NCBI GenBank assembly: GCA_910586505.1
Contig: CAJUGV010000004.1
Span: forward strand, 62,001 to 126,000
Direction of reading: 5' to 3'
DNA: 64,000 nt
Origin: an uncultured Paraprevotella sp.
GTDB taxonomy: Bacteria > Bacteroidota > Bacteroidia > Bacteroidales > Bacteroidaceae
Shown: positions 34,759 to 43,109 of the stretch, piece after piece
How positions within the stretch are numbered: position 1 is the first letter of the stretch
Layout of the letters: each line of letters starts with the position of its first letter
Translations under genes and position numbers: made by a program
The notes under the pieces: generated by a model
Database searches by the model: none
What the model saw: the letters and a program-made list of their open reading frames with translations, nothing else
Told to the model about the DNA's origin: nothing

Positions 34759-35445
34759 ATGAAAAAGGTAGCAGGACTTTCAGTTGCCATGGCAGCAGTG
34801 CTGTTTATGGCTTGTGACAAAAAAGAAAACTCATACAATTTTGCTCAGATAATCTATCCGGAAAGTTACGGTTCGGTGCTTTATGCAGATGAAGTGTCGG
34901 ATTCGTTGCGTTTTGCCACCACCTTCGACTGGTCTGTGTCTGTGGACGAACCGTGGATGCGTGCGGTATCAAACGAACTGTCCGGGACGGTGCCGGACGG
35001 TTTCTATATGGTGAAACGGATTGATTTGGGATTCGATGCTAATACTACCGGAGCCAATCGTACGGGCCGCGTACGTTTTTATGCTGACGGCAAGATGCTT
35101 GAAACTACCTATACGCAACTTCATTATTTGGATGTAGAGCGTCCGGTACGTATGAATGACAAGTTCGTCTTGCAGGATTCGGCCCGTCAGGAAAGCGACA
35201 GTCTGGAGTTCTGTACATATAGCAATGACTGGACTCTTTCTTTCAAAGACGGTGTGCCTGCATGGGTACGTCTGAAAGACGGAGCGCCGGTGTCAGGCCG
35301 TGCCGGAGAGTACACCGTGCATTATCTTTTGGATGAGAACACGGTTCCCGCGGAGCGGACGGCTGTATTGGAGCTGACAAGCCGAGGTGTTACGACGGAG
35401 ATCCTCATCAAGCAATCAGGAGCTAAGGGCAGTGAGAAGAAATAA
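34759..35445 (+). CDS. BACON-domain lipoprotein
   Basis: 228 residues. Lipoprotein signal with lipobox LFMAC (Cys about residue 20), followed by two Bacteroidetes-associated carbohydrate-binding often N-terminal-like (BACON) sandwiches: the first with TTFDWSVSVDEPWMRAVSN, the second with CTYSNDWTLSFKDGVPAWVRL ending in TTEILIKQSGA. Such modules occur in surface glycan-utilization proteins and anchor or space other domains. Starts an operon with the GH51 gene 50 bp downstream; probably located at the outer membrane. Confidence 0.85.
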   Translation: MKKVAGLSVAMAAVLFMACDKKENSYNFAQIIYPESYGSVLYADEVSDSLRFATTFDWSVSVDEPWMRAVSNELSGTVPDGFYMVKRIDLGFDANTTGANRTGRVRFYADGKMLETTYTQLHYLDVERPVRMNDKFVLQDSARQESDSLEFCTYSNDWTLSFKDGVPAWVRLKDGAPVSGRAGEYTVHYLLDENTVPAERTAVLELTSRGVTTEILIKQSGAKGSEKK

Positions 35446-35495
35446 CGACTGCATAATCTGCCATTTATCTAATCTACCTATATTAATTAATCTGT

Positions 35496-38093
35496 ATGAA
35501 ACAAAAAAAAGTGAGCACGACCCTTTCGGCTTTGTTGATGGGATTGGGAATGTGCACTGTTGGAGTGGCTCAGGCTGCCGTGCCCGATTCGGTGTATCTT
35601 ATGGCTTATAATGATCATCCGTCCGGTCTGAAATTGGCTTGGAGTGCCAATCGTCAGACGTGGAAAGGTATCGGAGACGGATATGCTTTCCTTAAAAGTG
35701 ATTTCGGGGCATGGGGGCCCGGGAAGAAGATGTACAATGCCGACATGATCAGAATGTCCGACGGTACGTGGCGTTGCGTATTCCAGGTGGGTGGCGACGT
35801 CAATCAATTTGCCGTGGCTTATACCGCCGATTTGATAAAATGGCGTCCGCAGGACTATCCAATCATGGAGGGGGTGAGCAGTTGTATAGCTCCCGTATTG
35901 TCGTATGACGTTGCTACGCAAACTTATAAGGTGGTGTTCAGCACACGCGAAGGTGAGAAATATGAGACGGTATCCAAGGATTTTTATAATTTCAGCAAAC
36001 CAAGGAAAGTAGACGTTTCCACATATGACCCAGCAGCGGAAGAGGTTTCCGTAAACGGTCGAACGGTGAAAGGACCGATGTTTAAGGTTTCTTATGGAGA
36101 TGTGGAACGTTTGGAGCAGTTTGTGGAAAGCAATGCTTATCGGGCCGCCCTGCTTTCGGAATTGGCACGCGATAACGAGACTCGTTTCCGGGGACTCAAA
36201 CCGCTCGAGGCAGACATCCGTATCAATGCCGGCAATTCGAAGAAGATCAGTGACAAGTTGATCGGAATCTTTTTTGAAGATATCAGCTATTCGGCAGATG
36301 GCGGTCTGTATGCCGAGTTGGTGCAGAACCGTGATTTTGAGTATTCGCAGGAAGATGTACGTGGAAGAAACAAGGACTGGAAAGCGGATTTTGCATGGAT
36401 ATTGGAAGGTGATGGCGGTATGTGGAGCATAGAGGATACTGATCCTATTCATAAGAACAACGCACATTATGCAGTGCTGGACGTGGAGCAACCCGGAAAG
36501 GTGGCTTTGCAGAACAGCGGTTTCGACGGAATTCCGGTCCGGAAAGGCGAGAAGTATGATTTGTCCGTGTTTGCCCGTCAACTGAGCGGAAAGGGAGGCA
36601 AGCTGAAAGTGAGCCTTGTGGAGAACGGTAAGATCGTGGCGCAGACTACACTTGCCGCACCGAAAACCGGATGGAAGAAAATGAAAGCCGTGATGAAAGC
36701 TGAGGCTGAGGCTGACCACGCTTCTATCAGAATAGAACCGACCGGGGCCGGAAAAGTGGCGTTGGATATGATCTCGCTTTTCCCACAGAAGACTTTCAAG
36801 GGACGCAAGAACGGTATGCGTGAGGATCTGGCGCAGGCTCTGGCTGATCTGAAACCTAAGTTTATGCGTTTCCCGGGCGGTTGCGTGGCCCATGGCGACG
36901 GTCTGCATAACATCTATAATTGGAAAGAAACCATCGGTGAGCTGGAAGCCCGCAAGCCGCAACGCAATCTGTGGGGATATCATCAGACCAAAGGTATGGG
37001 ATATTATGAGTTCTTCCAGTTCTGCGAGGACTTGGGGTGCGAACCGTTGCCGGTGCTGGCTGCGGGCGTGAGTTGCCAGAACTCTTCAGATGGCTTCCCT
37101 CAAGGACAGGGCGGTATCCCTATGGACCAGATGCCCGAATATGTACAAGACGTGCTGGACCTTATAGAGTGGGCCAACGGTGATGCCAAGACGACCAAAT
37201 GGGGAAAGATCCGCGCCGAGCTCGGTCACCCTGCACCGTTCAATCTGAAGTACATCGGTATAGGAAACGAAGACCTTATCTCGAAATTATTCGAAGAACG
37301 TTATCTGATGATTATCAAGGCCGTGAAGGAAAAGTATCCTGATATCATCGTGTGCGGAACGTCCGGTCCGTGGTCGGAAGGAAGTGATTATGAGACCGGA
37401 TGGCGTTTGGCCAAGGACCACAAGATAGATATGATTGACGAGCATTACTATCAGGTGCCCGGCTGGTATATCTACCACCAGGATTATTATGACCAGTACG
37501 ACCGTGATGGTTCCAAAGTATATCTGGGAGAGTATGCGGCTCATTCGCCCGGTCGTCCCAACGATATTGAGACTGCCTTGTGCGAGGCTATGCACATTTG
37601 CGGTATGGAGCGTAATGGCGACGTAGTGGCCATGAGTTCTTATGCACCGTTGCTGGCCAAGGAAGGCCATGTGAGCTGGAGTCCCGACATGATATATTTC
37701 AACAACAAGGAAGTGAAGCGTACGGTGGGCTACTATGTGCAGCAACTCTGCGGCAATTATTCGGGCGACGAATATATAGAAAGTACGTTGTCGGTGAATG
37801 AAGGCCGTAAGGGAGTGCGCGAACGTCTGGCCGTCAGTACGGTGCGCGACTCCAAGACCGGAAAAGTATATATCAAGATGGTGAACCTGCTGAATCATCC
37901 GGTGAAGGGCAAGTTTGACCTGACGAGTCTGAGAGAGCGTTTCGGTGAAGGCGGAAATATCAAGGCCCGTCTGCATTTGCTGACCGGAAACTGGGACGAT
38001 CGTACGGCCCGTCCGACGGAGAGCGATATTGATGTTACCCCTGATTTTACGTATGAGCTTCCGGCATATTCGTTCAGTCTGATAGAACTATAA
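35496..38093 (+). CDS. GH51 alpha-L-arabinofuranosidase with extra N-terminal module
   Basis: 865 residues, much longer than the usual 500-660. Signal peptide (LLMGLGMCTVGVAQA), then about 180 residues that look like part of a GH43-type beta-propeller (AYNDHPSGLKLAWSANRQTW, YNADMIRMSDGTWRCVFQ), then a carbohydrate-binding-like sandwich and the GH51 barrel. Catalytic acid/base E592 in IGIGNEDL and nucleophile E679 in YLGEYAAH are intact. It removes terminal arabinofuranose from hemicellulose, pectin side chains or other glycans. Follows the BACON lipoprotein; strong terminator after the stop. Confidence 0.92.
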   Translation: MKQKKVSTTLSALLMGLGMCTVGVAQAAVPDSVYLMAYNDHPSGLKLAWSANRQTWKGIGDGYAFLKSDFGAWGPGKKMYNADMIRMSDGTWRCVFQVGGDVNQFAVAYTADLIKWRPQDYPIMEGVSSCIAPVLSYDVATQTYKVVFSTREGEKYETVSKDFYNFSKPRKVDVSTYDPAAEEVSVNGRTVKGPMFKVSYGDVERLEQFVESNAYRAALLSELARDNETRFRGLKPLEADIRINAGNSKKISDKLIGIFFEDISYSADGGLYAELVQNRDFEYSQEDVRGRNKDWKADFAWILEGDGGMWSIEDTDPIHKNNAHYAVLDVEQPGKVALQNSGFDGIPVRKGEKYDLSVFARQLSGKGGKLKVSLVENGKIVAQTTLAAPKTGWKKMKAVMKAEAEADHASIRIEPTGAGKVALDMISLFPQKTFKGRKNGMREDLAQALADLKPKFMRFPGGCVAHGDGLHNIYNWKETIGELEARKPQRNLWGYHQTKGMGYYEFFQFCEDLGCEPLPVLAAGVSCQNSSDGFPQGQGGIPMDQMPEYVQDVLDLIEWANGDAKTTKWGKIRAELGHPAPFNLKYIGIGNEDLISKLFEERYLMIIKAVKEKYPDIIVCGTSGPWSEGSDYETGWRLAKDHKIDMIDEHYYQVPGWYIYHQDYYDQYDRDGSKVYLGEYAAHSPGRPNDIETALCEAMHICGMERNGDVVAMSSYAPLLAKEGHVSWSPDMIYFNNKEVKRTVGYYVQQLCGNYSGDEYIESTLSVNEGRKGVRERLAVSTVRDSKTGKVYIKMVNLLNHPVKGKFDLTSLRERFGEGGNIKARLHLLTGNWDDRTARPTESDIDVTPDFTYELPAYSFSLIEL

Positions 38094-38116
38094 AATAGAA
38101 GCATACAACATGAAAT

Positions 38117-38159
38117 AACCTTGCAAAGAGCGGTTTTTGCTTTTTGCAAGGTTTTTTTT
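38117..38159 (+). terminator. terminator after the first GH51 gene
   Basis: 11-bp perfect stem (38117-38127 with 38143-38153), then six T. Confidence 0.88.
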
Positions 38160-38188
38160 ATATTCTTAATTGAGGAAAAAGCACATCT

Positions 38189-38221
38189 CGTTCGTATATA
38201 AAAAAGGAGAGAGTACGAACG
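38189..38221 (+). promoter_or_regulatory. inverted repeat before the GH43 gene
   Basis: CGTTCGTA (38189-38196) and TACGAACG (38214-38221), an 8-bp inverted repeat ending 12 bp before the ATG; could be an operator or an mRNA hairpin. No TAnnTTTG box is seen here. Confidence 0.4.
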
Positions 38222-38233
38222 GAATAAAAAAGA

Positions 38234-39940
38234 ATGAATGTAAATAATATAAGAATGAGACGTTATTTATCGAAGGGTATGCTGCGTGTGACGTTATACG
38301 GTTGCATGTTGTGCGGGGGATTTCCGCTTCAAGCTCAGACGGGAGAATATGTGTCCGATGTGTGGGCGCCGGATTTGGGCGGCGGTAAATATAAGAATCC
38401 GGTGATACATGCCGACTATTCCGATCCGGATGTTTGCGTGGCGGGCAATGATTTTTATATGACGGCTTCCAGTTTTTCTTGCGCACCGGGTTTGCCTATA
38501 TTGCATTCCAAAGACCTGGTGAACTGGAAAATAGTGAATTATGCCTTGAAAGAGGTAGTGCCCGCAGACTTTTATGCCACGGCCCGTCACGGAAAGGGTG
38601 TATGGGCGCCGAGCATCCGTTATCATAAGGGAGAGTTTTATATTTACTGGGGCGACCCTGATTTCGGAGTGTATATGGTCCGCACCTCCGATCCTTTGGG
38701 CGAATGGTCCGAACCTGTACTGGTAAAGGCCGCCAAGGGCATTATAGATCCCTGTCCGTTGTGGGACGATGACGGAAAATGTTATCTGGCTTATGCCTGG
38801 GCGGGCAGCCGCGCACAAATCAACTCCGTGCTTTGTGTGGCGGAGATGAATGCGGAGGGCACCAAAGTTATCGGACCTTCCACGATTGTATTCGATGGCA
38901 ATGATGATGTGAACCATACGTCCGAAGGCCCTAAATTCTATAAGCGGAACGGCTATTATTATCTGATGTTTCCGGCAGGCGGGGTGCAGATGGGGTGGCA
39001 GATGGCCGCACGGAGCCGTCATGTGTTCGGTCCGTATGAGGCACGTCGCGTGATGGCGCAGGGCGATACCCCGGTCAACGGTCCGCACCAGGGAGGTTGG
39101 GTGCATACGGCATCCGGTGAAGACTGGTTTCTGCATTTTCAGGACAAGGGATGCTACGGCCGTGTGGTCTGGCTCGAACCCATGAAGTGGGTCGATGATT
39201 GGCCTGTGGTGGGAGAGGACCCCGACGGTGACGGTTGCGGACAGCCCGTGCTTACATACCGTAAGCCTGCCGTGCCCTCTTCGCTGCCGGTGAATCCGGC
39301 CGAGAGCGATGAGTTCGATACCGCAAACCTTGGATTGCAGTGGCAATGGCATTCAAACTATCAGGATTTGTACGGATTCACTACGCCTTACGGTTTTCTC
39401 CGGTTATATTCTTGGCCGTTATCCAAAAAGTACATAAATTTGTGGGAGGCCTCCAATATGCTTCTTCAGAAGTTCCCTGCCGAGACGTTTACTGCCACGA
39501 CCAAAATCACGATGGTAAGCAAGGAAAACGGTCAGGAAGGCGGCCTCATTGTAATGGGGTGGGATTATGCGGCACTTACCGTGCGGCGTGAAGGAGACCG
39601 TTTCATTCTCCGTTATCGTGTATGCAAAGATGCCGAGCAGGGCGGAAAAGAGGAGATAGAGAAGGTGGCCGTGCTCGAACCCACATCACGCCAGACCATT
39701 ATTTATTCACCTACGGTAAGTTGTGCGCTCTATCTGCGCGTGCAGGTGGGAGAGGCCGGCATGTGTCGTTTTGCCTATAGTCTCGACGGGCAGACTTTTA
39801 CCCCTTGCGGTGAACCGTTCAAGGCGCGTCAAGGCAAATGGATCGGAGCAAAGGTGGGATACGTATGTGTGGAACCTCATGCCGATCCGGCGGTCAACCG
39901 CGGATGGATGGATGCGGATTGGTTTCGCGTTACCCCCTGA
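38234..39940 (+). CDS. GH43 family glycosidase (beta-xylosidase/alpha-arabinofuranosidase type)
   Basis: 568 residues. Signal peptide (MLRVTLYGCMLCGGFPLQAQ) after a short basic stretch; starts at 38234 or 38255 are both possible. Five-blade propeller with the GH43 triad: general base in HADYSDPDV, pKa modulator Asp in IIDPCPLWDDDG, and general acid Glu in TSEGPKF. The C-terminal 200 residues form the XynB-like beta-sandwich (AESDEFDTANLGLQWQWHSN), which points to the GH43 group acting on xylosides or arabinosides. Followed 35 bp later by a sugar permease. Confidence 0.9.
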   Translation: MNVNNIRMRRYLSKGMLRVTLYGCMLCGGFPLQAQTGEYVSDVWAPDLGGGKYKNPVIHADYSDPDVCVAGNDFYMTASSFSCAPGLPILHSKDLVNWKIVNYALKEVVPADFYATARHGKGVWAPSIRYHKGEFYIYWGDPDFGVYMVRTSDPLGEWSEPVLVKAAKGIIDPCPLWDDDGKCYLAYAWAGSRAQINSVLCVAEMNAEGTKVIGPSTIVFDGNDDVNHTSEGPKFYKRNGYYYLMFPAGGVQMGWQMAARSRHVFGPYEARRVMAQGDTPVNGPHQGGWVHTASGEDWFLHFQDKGCYGRVVWLEPMKWVDDWPVVGEDPDGDGCGQPVLTYRKPAVPSSLPVNPAESDEFDTANLGLQWQWHSNYQDLYGFTTPYGFLRLYSWPLSKKYINLWEASNMLLQKFPAETFTATTKITMVSKENGQEGGLIVMGWDYAALTVRREGDRFILRYRVCKDAEQGGKEEIEKVAVLEPTSRQTIIYSPTVSCALYLRVQVGEAGMCRFAYSLDGQTFTPCGEPFKARQGKWIGAKVGYVCVEPHADPAVNRGWMDADWFRVTP

Positions 39941-39975
39941 CAGGAAAAACACTTATTTTAAAATATAAAACGAAT

Positions 39976-41145
39976 ATGAAAAAACAAACTTCTATGATTG
40001 CCGTCCTTCCCGTGCTGTTCGGGTTCTTTGTGATGGGCTTTTGTGACATTGTCGGCATCTCTTCGGATTATGCGCGCGAAGCGTTCGGATGGAGCAATAC
40101 CATGGCCGGATTCGTTCCGTCTATGGTGTTTATCTGGTTCTTGTTCTTCAGTATACCGGCCGGTATCAAAATGAATGCGTGGGGACGTAAGAATACTGTG
40201 ATGATCAGTATGGCCGTTACGCTGGTGGGAATGATCGTTCCCTTGCTGAAAACCGATTGGGCCTGCCTCATCGGGTATGCCTTGTTGGGTATCGGCAATA
40301 CTATTCTGCAGGTATCCCTCAATCCGTTGCTTAACAATGTGGTGACCGACCGAAAACTGCTTACCAGCAGCCTGACAGCCGGTCAGGTGGTGAAGGCCGT
40401 GTCGTCGTTCTGTGGTCCGTTTATTATGCTTTTTGCCGTGAACGTACTGGGGGGAGGCGACAAGAACAACTGGTATTTGGCTTTCCCCGTATTGGGTGCC
40501 ATTACGCTGGTATCCGCTTTATGGCTCTATTTCACTCCGGTGTCCCGTGAGCAGAGCGAGGACAGCGGCGTGACGATGGGAAAGGTTTGGGGACTGTTGT
40601 CCGATCCGACCATTCTGTTGTTGTTTTTGGGTATTTTCTTTGTGGTGGGTATTGATGTGGCCACCAACTTTATCAGCTCAAAAGTGATGATTTACCGTTT
40701 CGGGTGGGAAACCGCAGAGGCGGGAGTCGCTCCACAGGTCTACTTTATATGCCGCACGGTGGGTGCGTTCCTCGGTGTGTTCTTCATGACGAAGATCTCC
40801 GAGATGAAGTACTTCCGCATTAACATCCTGGCTGCCATTGCCGCCATTCTCGTGCTGGCATTCTATGAAGATCCCACGGTGAATCTGATTTGTGTGGGAG
40901 GTATCGGTTTCTTCTGTTCCTGCATTTTCTCCATTATTTATTCCATGGCCGTGCAGCGCATGCCGGAGAAAGCCAATCTGATTTCGGGACTGATGATTAC
41001 GGCAGTGGCCGGAGGCGGTGCCGTAACCCCGCTTATCGGTGTGGCCACCGACATGGCCGGTATCGCGGCCGGTGTGTGTGTGTTGTTGCTTTGTGCATTC
41101 TATCTGACGTTTTGTGCTTTTGGCGTAAAAGGTTCCGGCCGGTAA
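39976..41145 (+). CDS. MFS sugar permease (FucP/GlcP-like)
   Basis: 389 residues from ATG 39976; the frame extends upstream into the GH43 gene but that part is a shadow. Twelve hydrophobic segments with little loop sequence; the first begins VLPVLFGFFVMGFCDIVGIS. Resembles proton-coupled sugar transporters of the L-fucose:H+ group, which import monosaccharides through the inner membrane. Located between the GH43 and GH88-type genes (10 bp to the next start), so it likely takes up a released product of this cluster. Confidence 0.88.
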   Translation: MKKQTSMIAVLPVLFGFFVMGFCDIVGISSDYAREAFGWSNTMAGFVPSMVFIWFLFFSIPAGIKMNAWGRKNTVMISMAVTLVGMIVPLLKTDWACLIGYALLGIGNTILQVSLNPLLNNVVTDRKLLTSSLTAGQVVKAVSSFCGPFIMLFAVNVLGGGDKNNWYLAFPVLGAITLVSALWLYFTPVSREQSEDSGVTMGKVWGLLSDPTILLLFLGIFFVVGIDVATNFISSKVMIYRFGWETAEAGVAPQVYFICRTVGAFLGVFFMTKISEMKYFRINILAAIAAILVLAFYEDPTVNLICVGGIGFFCSCIFSIIYSMAVQRMPEKANLISGLMITAVAGGGAVTPLIGVATDMAGIAAGVCVLLLCAFYLTFCAFGVKGSGR

Positions 41146-41155
41146 TTTCTTATTA

Positions 41156-42412
41156 ATGTATATGAAACGAATGACTTATAAGAAGGTTCTCATACTGATG
41201 ATGAGCCTGTGCAGCCTTCCGGTAGCCGCACAACAACAGGTGGATGTAGAGAAGGATCTCAGTTACTGTCACCGTCAGGTGGCCCGCGCACTGGAGGGAT
41301 TGAAAAAGAACGGCGGATGGGATTATACGCAGATGCCGCGTAATATTCTTTCCGACGATCTGAAGAACGGCAGGAAAGAATGGAATTGCCGTCCGTCCAC
41401 GCCGGGGGAATGGTGCGGAGGTTTCTGGCCCGGAGTGTTGTGGTACGATTATGAGTATAGCGGCGAAGCCTATATCGGCCGCCAGGCACGAAACTACACC
41501 TCATCATTGGCTTACCTGGCCGACCGCGATCCGTACGACCACGACTTGGGCTTTCTGGTATATTGCAGTTTCGGGAACGGAATGCGTCTTGTGCCTGATG
41601 CGGCTTATCGAGATGTGATTGTAGGCACATCCGACCAGTTGGCCAAGCTGTTCAATCCCCGTGTAGGTACGATTCTGAGTTGGCCGCGCGAGGTAAAGAA
41701 TCAGGGATGGCCGCACAATACCATCATGGATAATATGATGAATCTGGAGATGCTTTTCTGGGCTTCCCGTAACGGAGGGGGGCAGAATCTTTACGATATG
41801 GCCGTGCGTCATGCCGAGACGACGATGGACAACCATTTTCGTAAGGATGGTTCTTGTTACCATGTGGCTGTGTATGATACGGTAAGCGGAAAACTGATAA
41901 AGGGCGTCACACATCAGGGCTATTCCGATCGCTCTATGTGGGCGCGCGGACAGGCTTGGGCCGTTTACGGCTATACGATGGTGTATCGCGAGACACGCGA
42001 CCCCCGTTTTCTTGCTTTTGCACAAAAGGTGACAGACGTATATCTCCGCCGCCTGTCCGAACGGTCGGATGACTGGGTGCCCCTGTGGGACTTCGACGAC
42101 CCGTCGCCCGCAGCCCCGCGTGACGCTTCGGCCGCTTGCATCGTGGCATCGGCCTTGCTCGAACTTTGCGGTTACGTAGAGGCGGAGAAAGGACGGCATT
42201 ACCGTGAGGCGGCAGAGGCTATGCTGGCTTCGCTGGGCCGCAGTTATCAGAGTGGCGACCGTTGTGTGTCTTTCCTGCTCCACAGTACGGGCCACCATCC
42301 GGCAGGCAGCGAGATAGACGCCTCTATCATCTATGCCGACTATTACTATTATGAAGCACTGTTGCGTCTGCGTCGCTTGCAGCAAGGACGTCCGGTATTG
42401 GGAATCGGGTAA
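41156..42412 (+). CDS. GH88-type unsaturated glucuronyl hydrolase
   Basis: 418 residues, alpha6/alpha6 barrel. Hydrolyses the unsaturated uronic acid left at the non-reducing end by polysaccharide lyases. Signal peptide (VLILMMSLCSLPVAA); ATG 41156 or 41162 can be the start. Key parts: DHDLGFLVYCSFG with D130 and NTIMDNMMNLEML with D192, matching the two essential Asp of GH88, and HQGYSDRSMWARGQAWAVYG typical of GH88 rather than GH105. Its substrate would be supplied by a lyase such as the heparinase-like enzyme at 31.5 kb. Two hairpins follow. Confidence 0.9.
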   Translation: MYMKRMTYKKVLILMMSLCSLPVAAQQQVDVEKDLSYCHRQVARALEGLKKNGGWDYTQMPRNILSDDLKNGRKEWNCRPSTPGEWCGGFWPGVLWYDYEYSGEAYIGRQARNYTSSLAYLADRDPYDHDLGFLVYCSFGNGMRLVPDAAYRDVIVGTSDQLAKLFNPRVGTILSWPREVKNQGWPHNTIMDNMMNLEMLFWASRNGGGQNLYDMAVRHAETTMDNHFRKDGSCYHVAVYDTVSGKLIKGVTHQGYSDRSMWARGQAWAVYGYTMVYRETRDPRFLAFAQKVTDVYLRRLSERSDDWVPLWDFDDPSPAAPRDASAACIVASALLELCGYVEAEKGRHYREAAEAMLASLGRSYQSGDRCVSFLLHSTGHHPAGSEIDASIIYADYYYYEALLRLRRLQQGRPVLGIG

Positions 42413-42415
42413 GGG

Positions 42416-42442
42416 AGGCAGTTGATGCCTGCTCTTTTTTTC
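42416..42442 (+). terminator. short terminator after the GH88 gene
   Basis: AGGCA/TGCCT 5-bp stem (42416-42420 with 42426-42430), then a run of eight T interrupted only before it. Confidence 0.6.
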
Positions 42443-42456
42443 GAAGCATAAAACCG

Positions 42457-42500
42457 AGGCGGATACGTTGTGACAAATTCATGCCATAACGTATCCGCCT
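42457..42500 (+). terminator. second hairpin, 13-bp stem
   Basis: Perfect stem AGGCGGATACGTT/AACGTATCCGCCT (42457-42469 with 42488-42500), 18-nt loop, weak T tract. Probably a back-up or bidirectional terminator. Confidence 0.6.
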
Positions 42501-43109
42501 TCTTTATATGCATATTTTTCAGAAGGCTGTCACAGTTGTCATTCTGTCATATAGTCAGAAGACCTTCCGTGAGATTGCCGTATTTTCGTGCAGGATGCGG
42601 GTGGAGGGCGGAAAGGCCGCTCTCGTGCGTTCTCTTAGGAACAATTTGCCGGATGATACGGCTTTTCGGCTTCCTTTTTGGATTGGCAGAGGAGGCCGGG
42701 TGCTGCATGAAATTTTTTAGGGGATAGTAAAATGGCCGTTTCCTCTTACCATTTGTGTGTCTTTTGTTGTAAGAGGGAAGTATTCGTCCGGTTATGCCGG
42801 CAGGGGGTTCTGCTGCGTTTTTTTCTGATTTTTGGACTTTTTTGTTTGTCTCTCCGCATGATACGGAAAAATGAAGCGGAACAAAATTTACCGCATTGCG
42901 CATTAAATTATTTTTTCATGTGGAAGAGAATGGCGGAAAAAACGGTTTTTTGCATACGAAAAGCCCGGTTCCCGTATGATTGGGTGCTTGTTTTCTTTCC
43001 CATTCAGGCTACATGAGGTCTGCAGGGGTAAGACATATAACTTGTTTTGCTGACATAATGCCGCGTTTTCGGCGAATATGACGTCTTATTGTCCGCCTCT
43101 ATTGCGTGG
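42501..43109. other. 600-bp region without a gene
   Basis: Between GH88 and the end of the HTCS gene. Short frames on both strands have no family features. TCCGCATGA (42853-42861) and TTTTTTCATGTGGAAGAGAA (42913-42932) look like rearranged parts of the dispersed intergenic repeat. Confidence 0.45.

Noticed and set aside
35487..36983. 498-codon open frame on the minus strand
   Set aside because: Antisense to the GH51 gene whose catalytic motifs are intact; its translation has no family features. It is a by-product of codon use, as are the other long antisense frames.
42470..43016. two short plus-strand frames after GH88
   Set aside because: No start context, no family resemblance, amino acid composition as in random frames.
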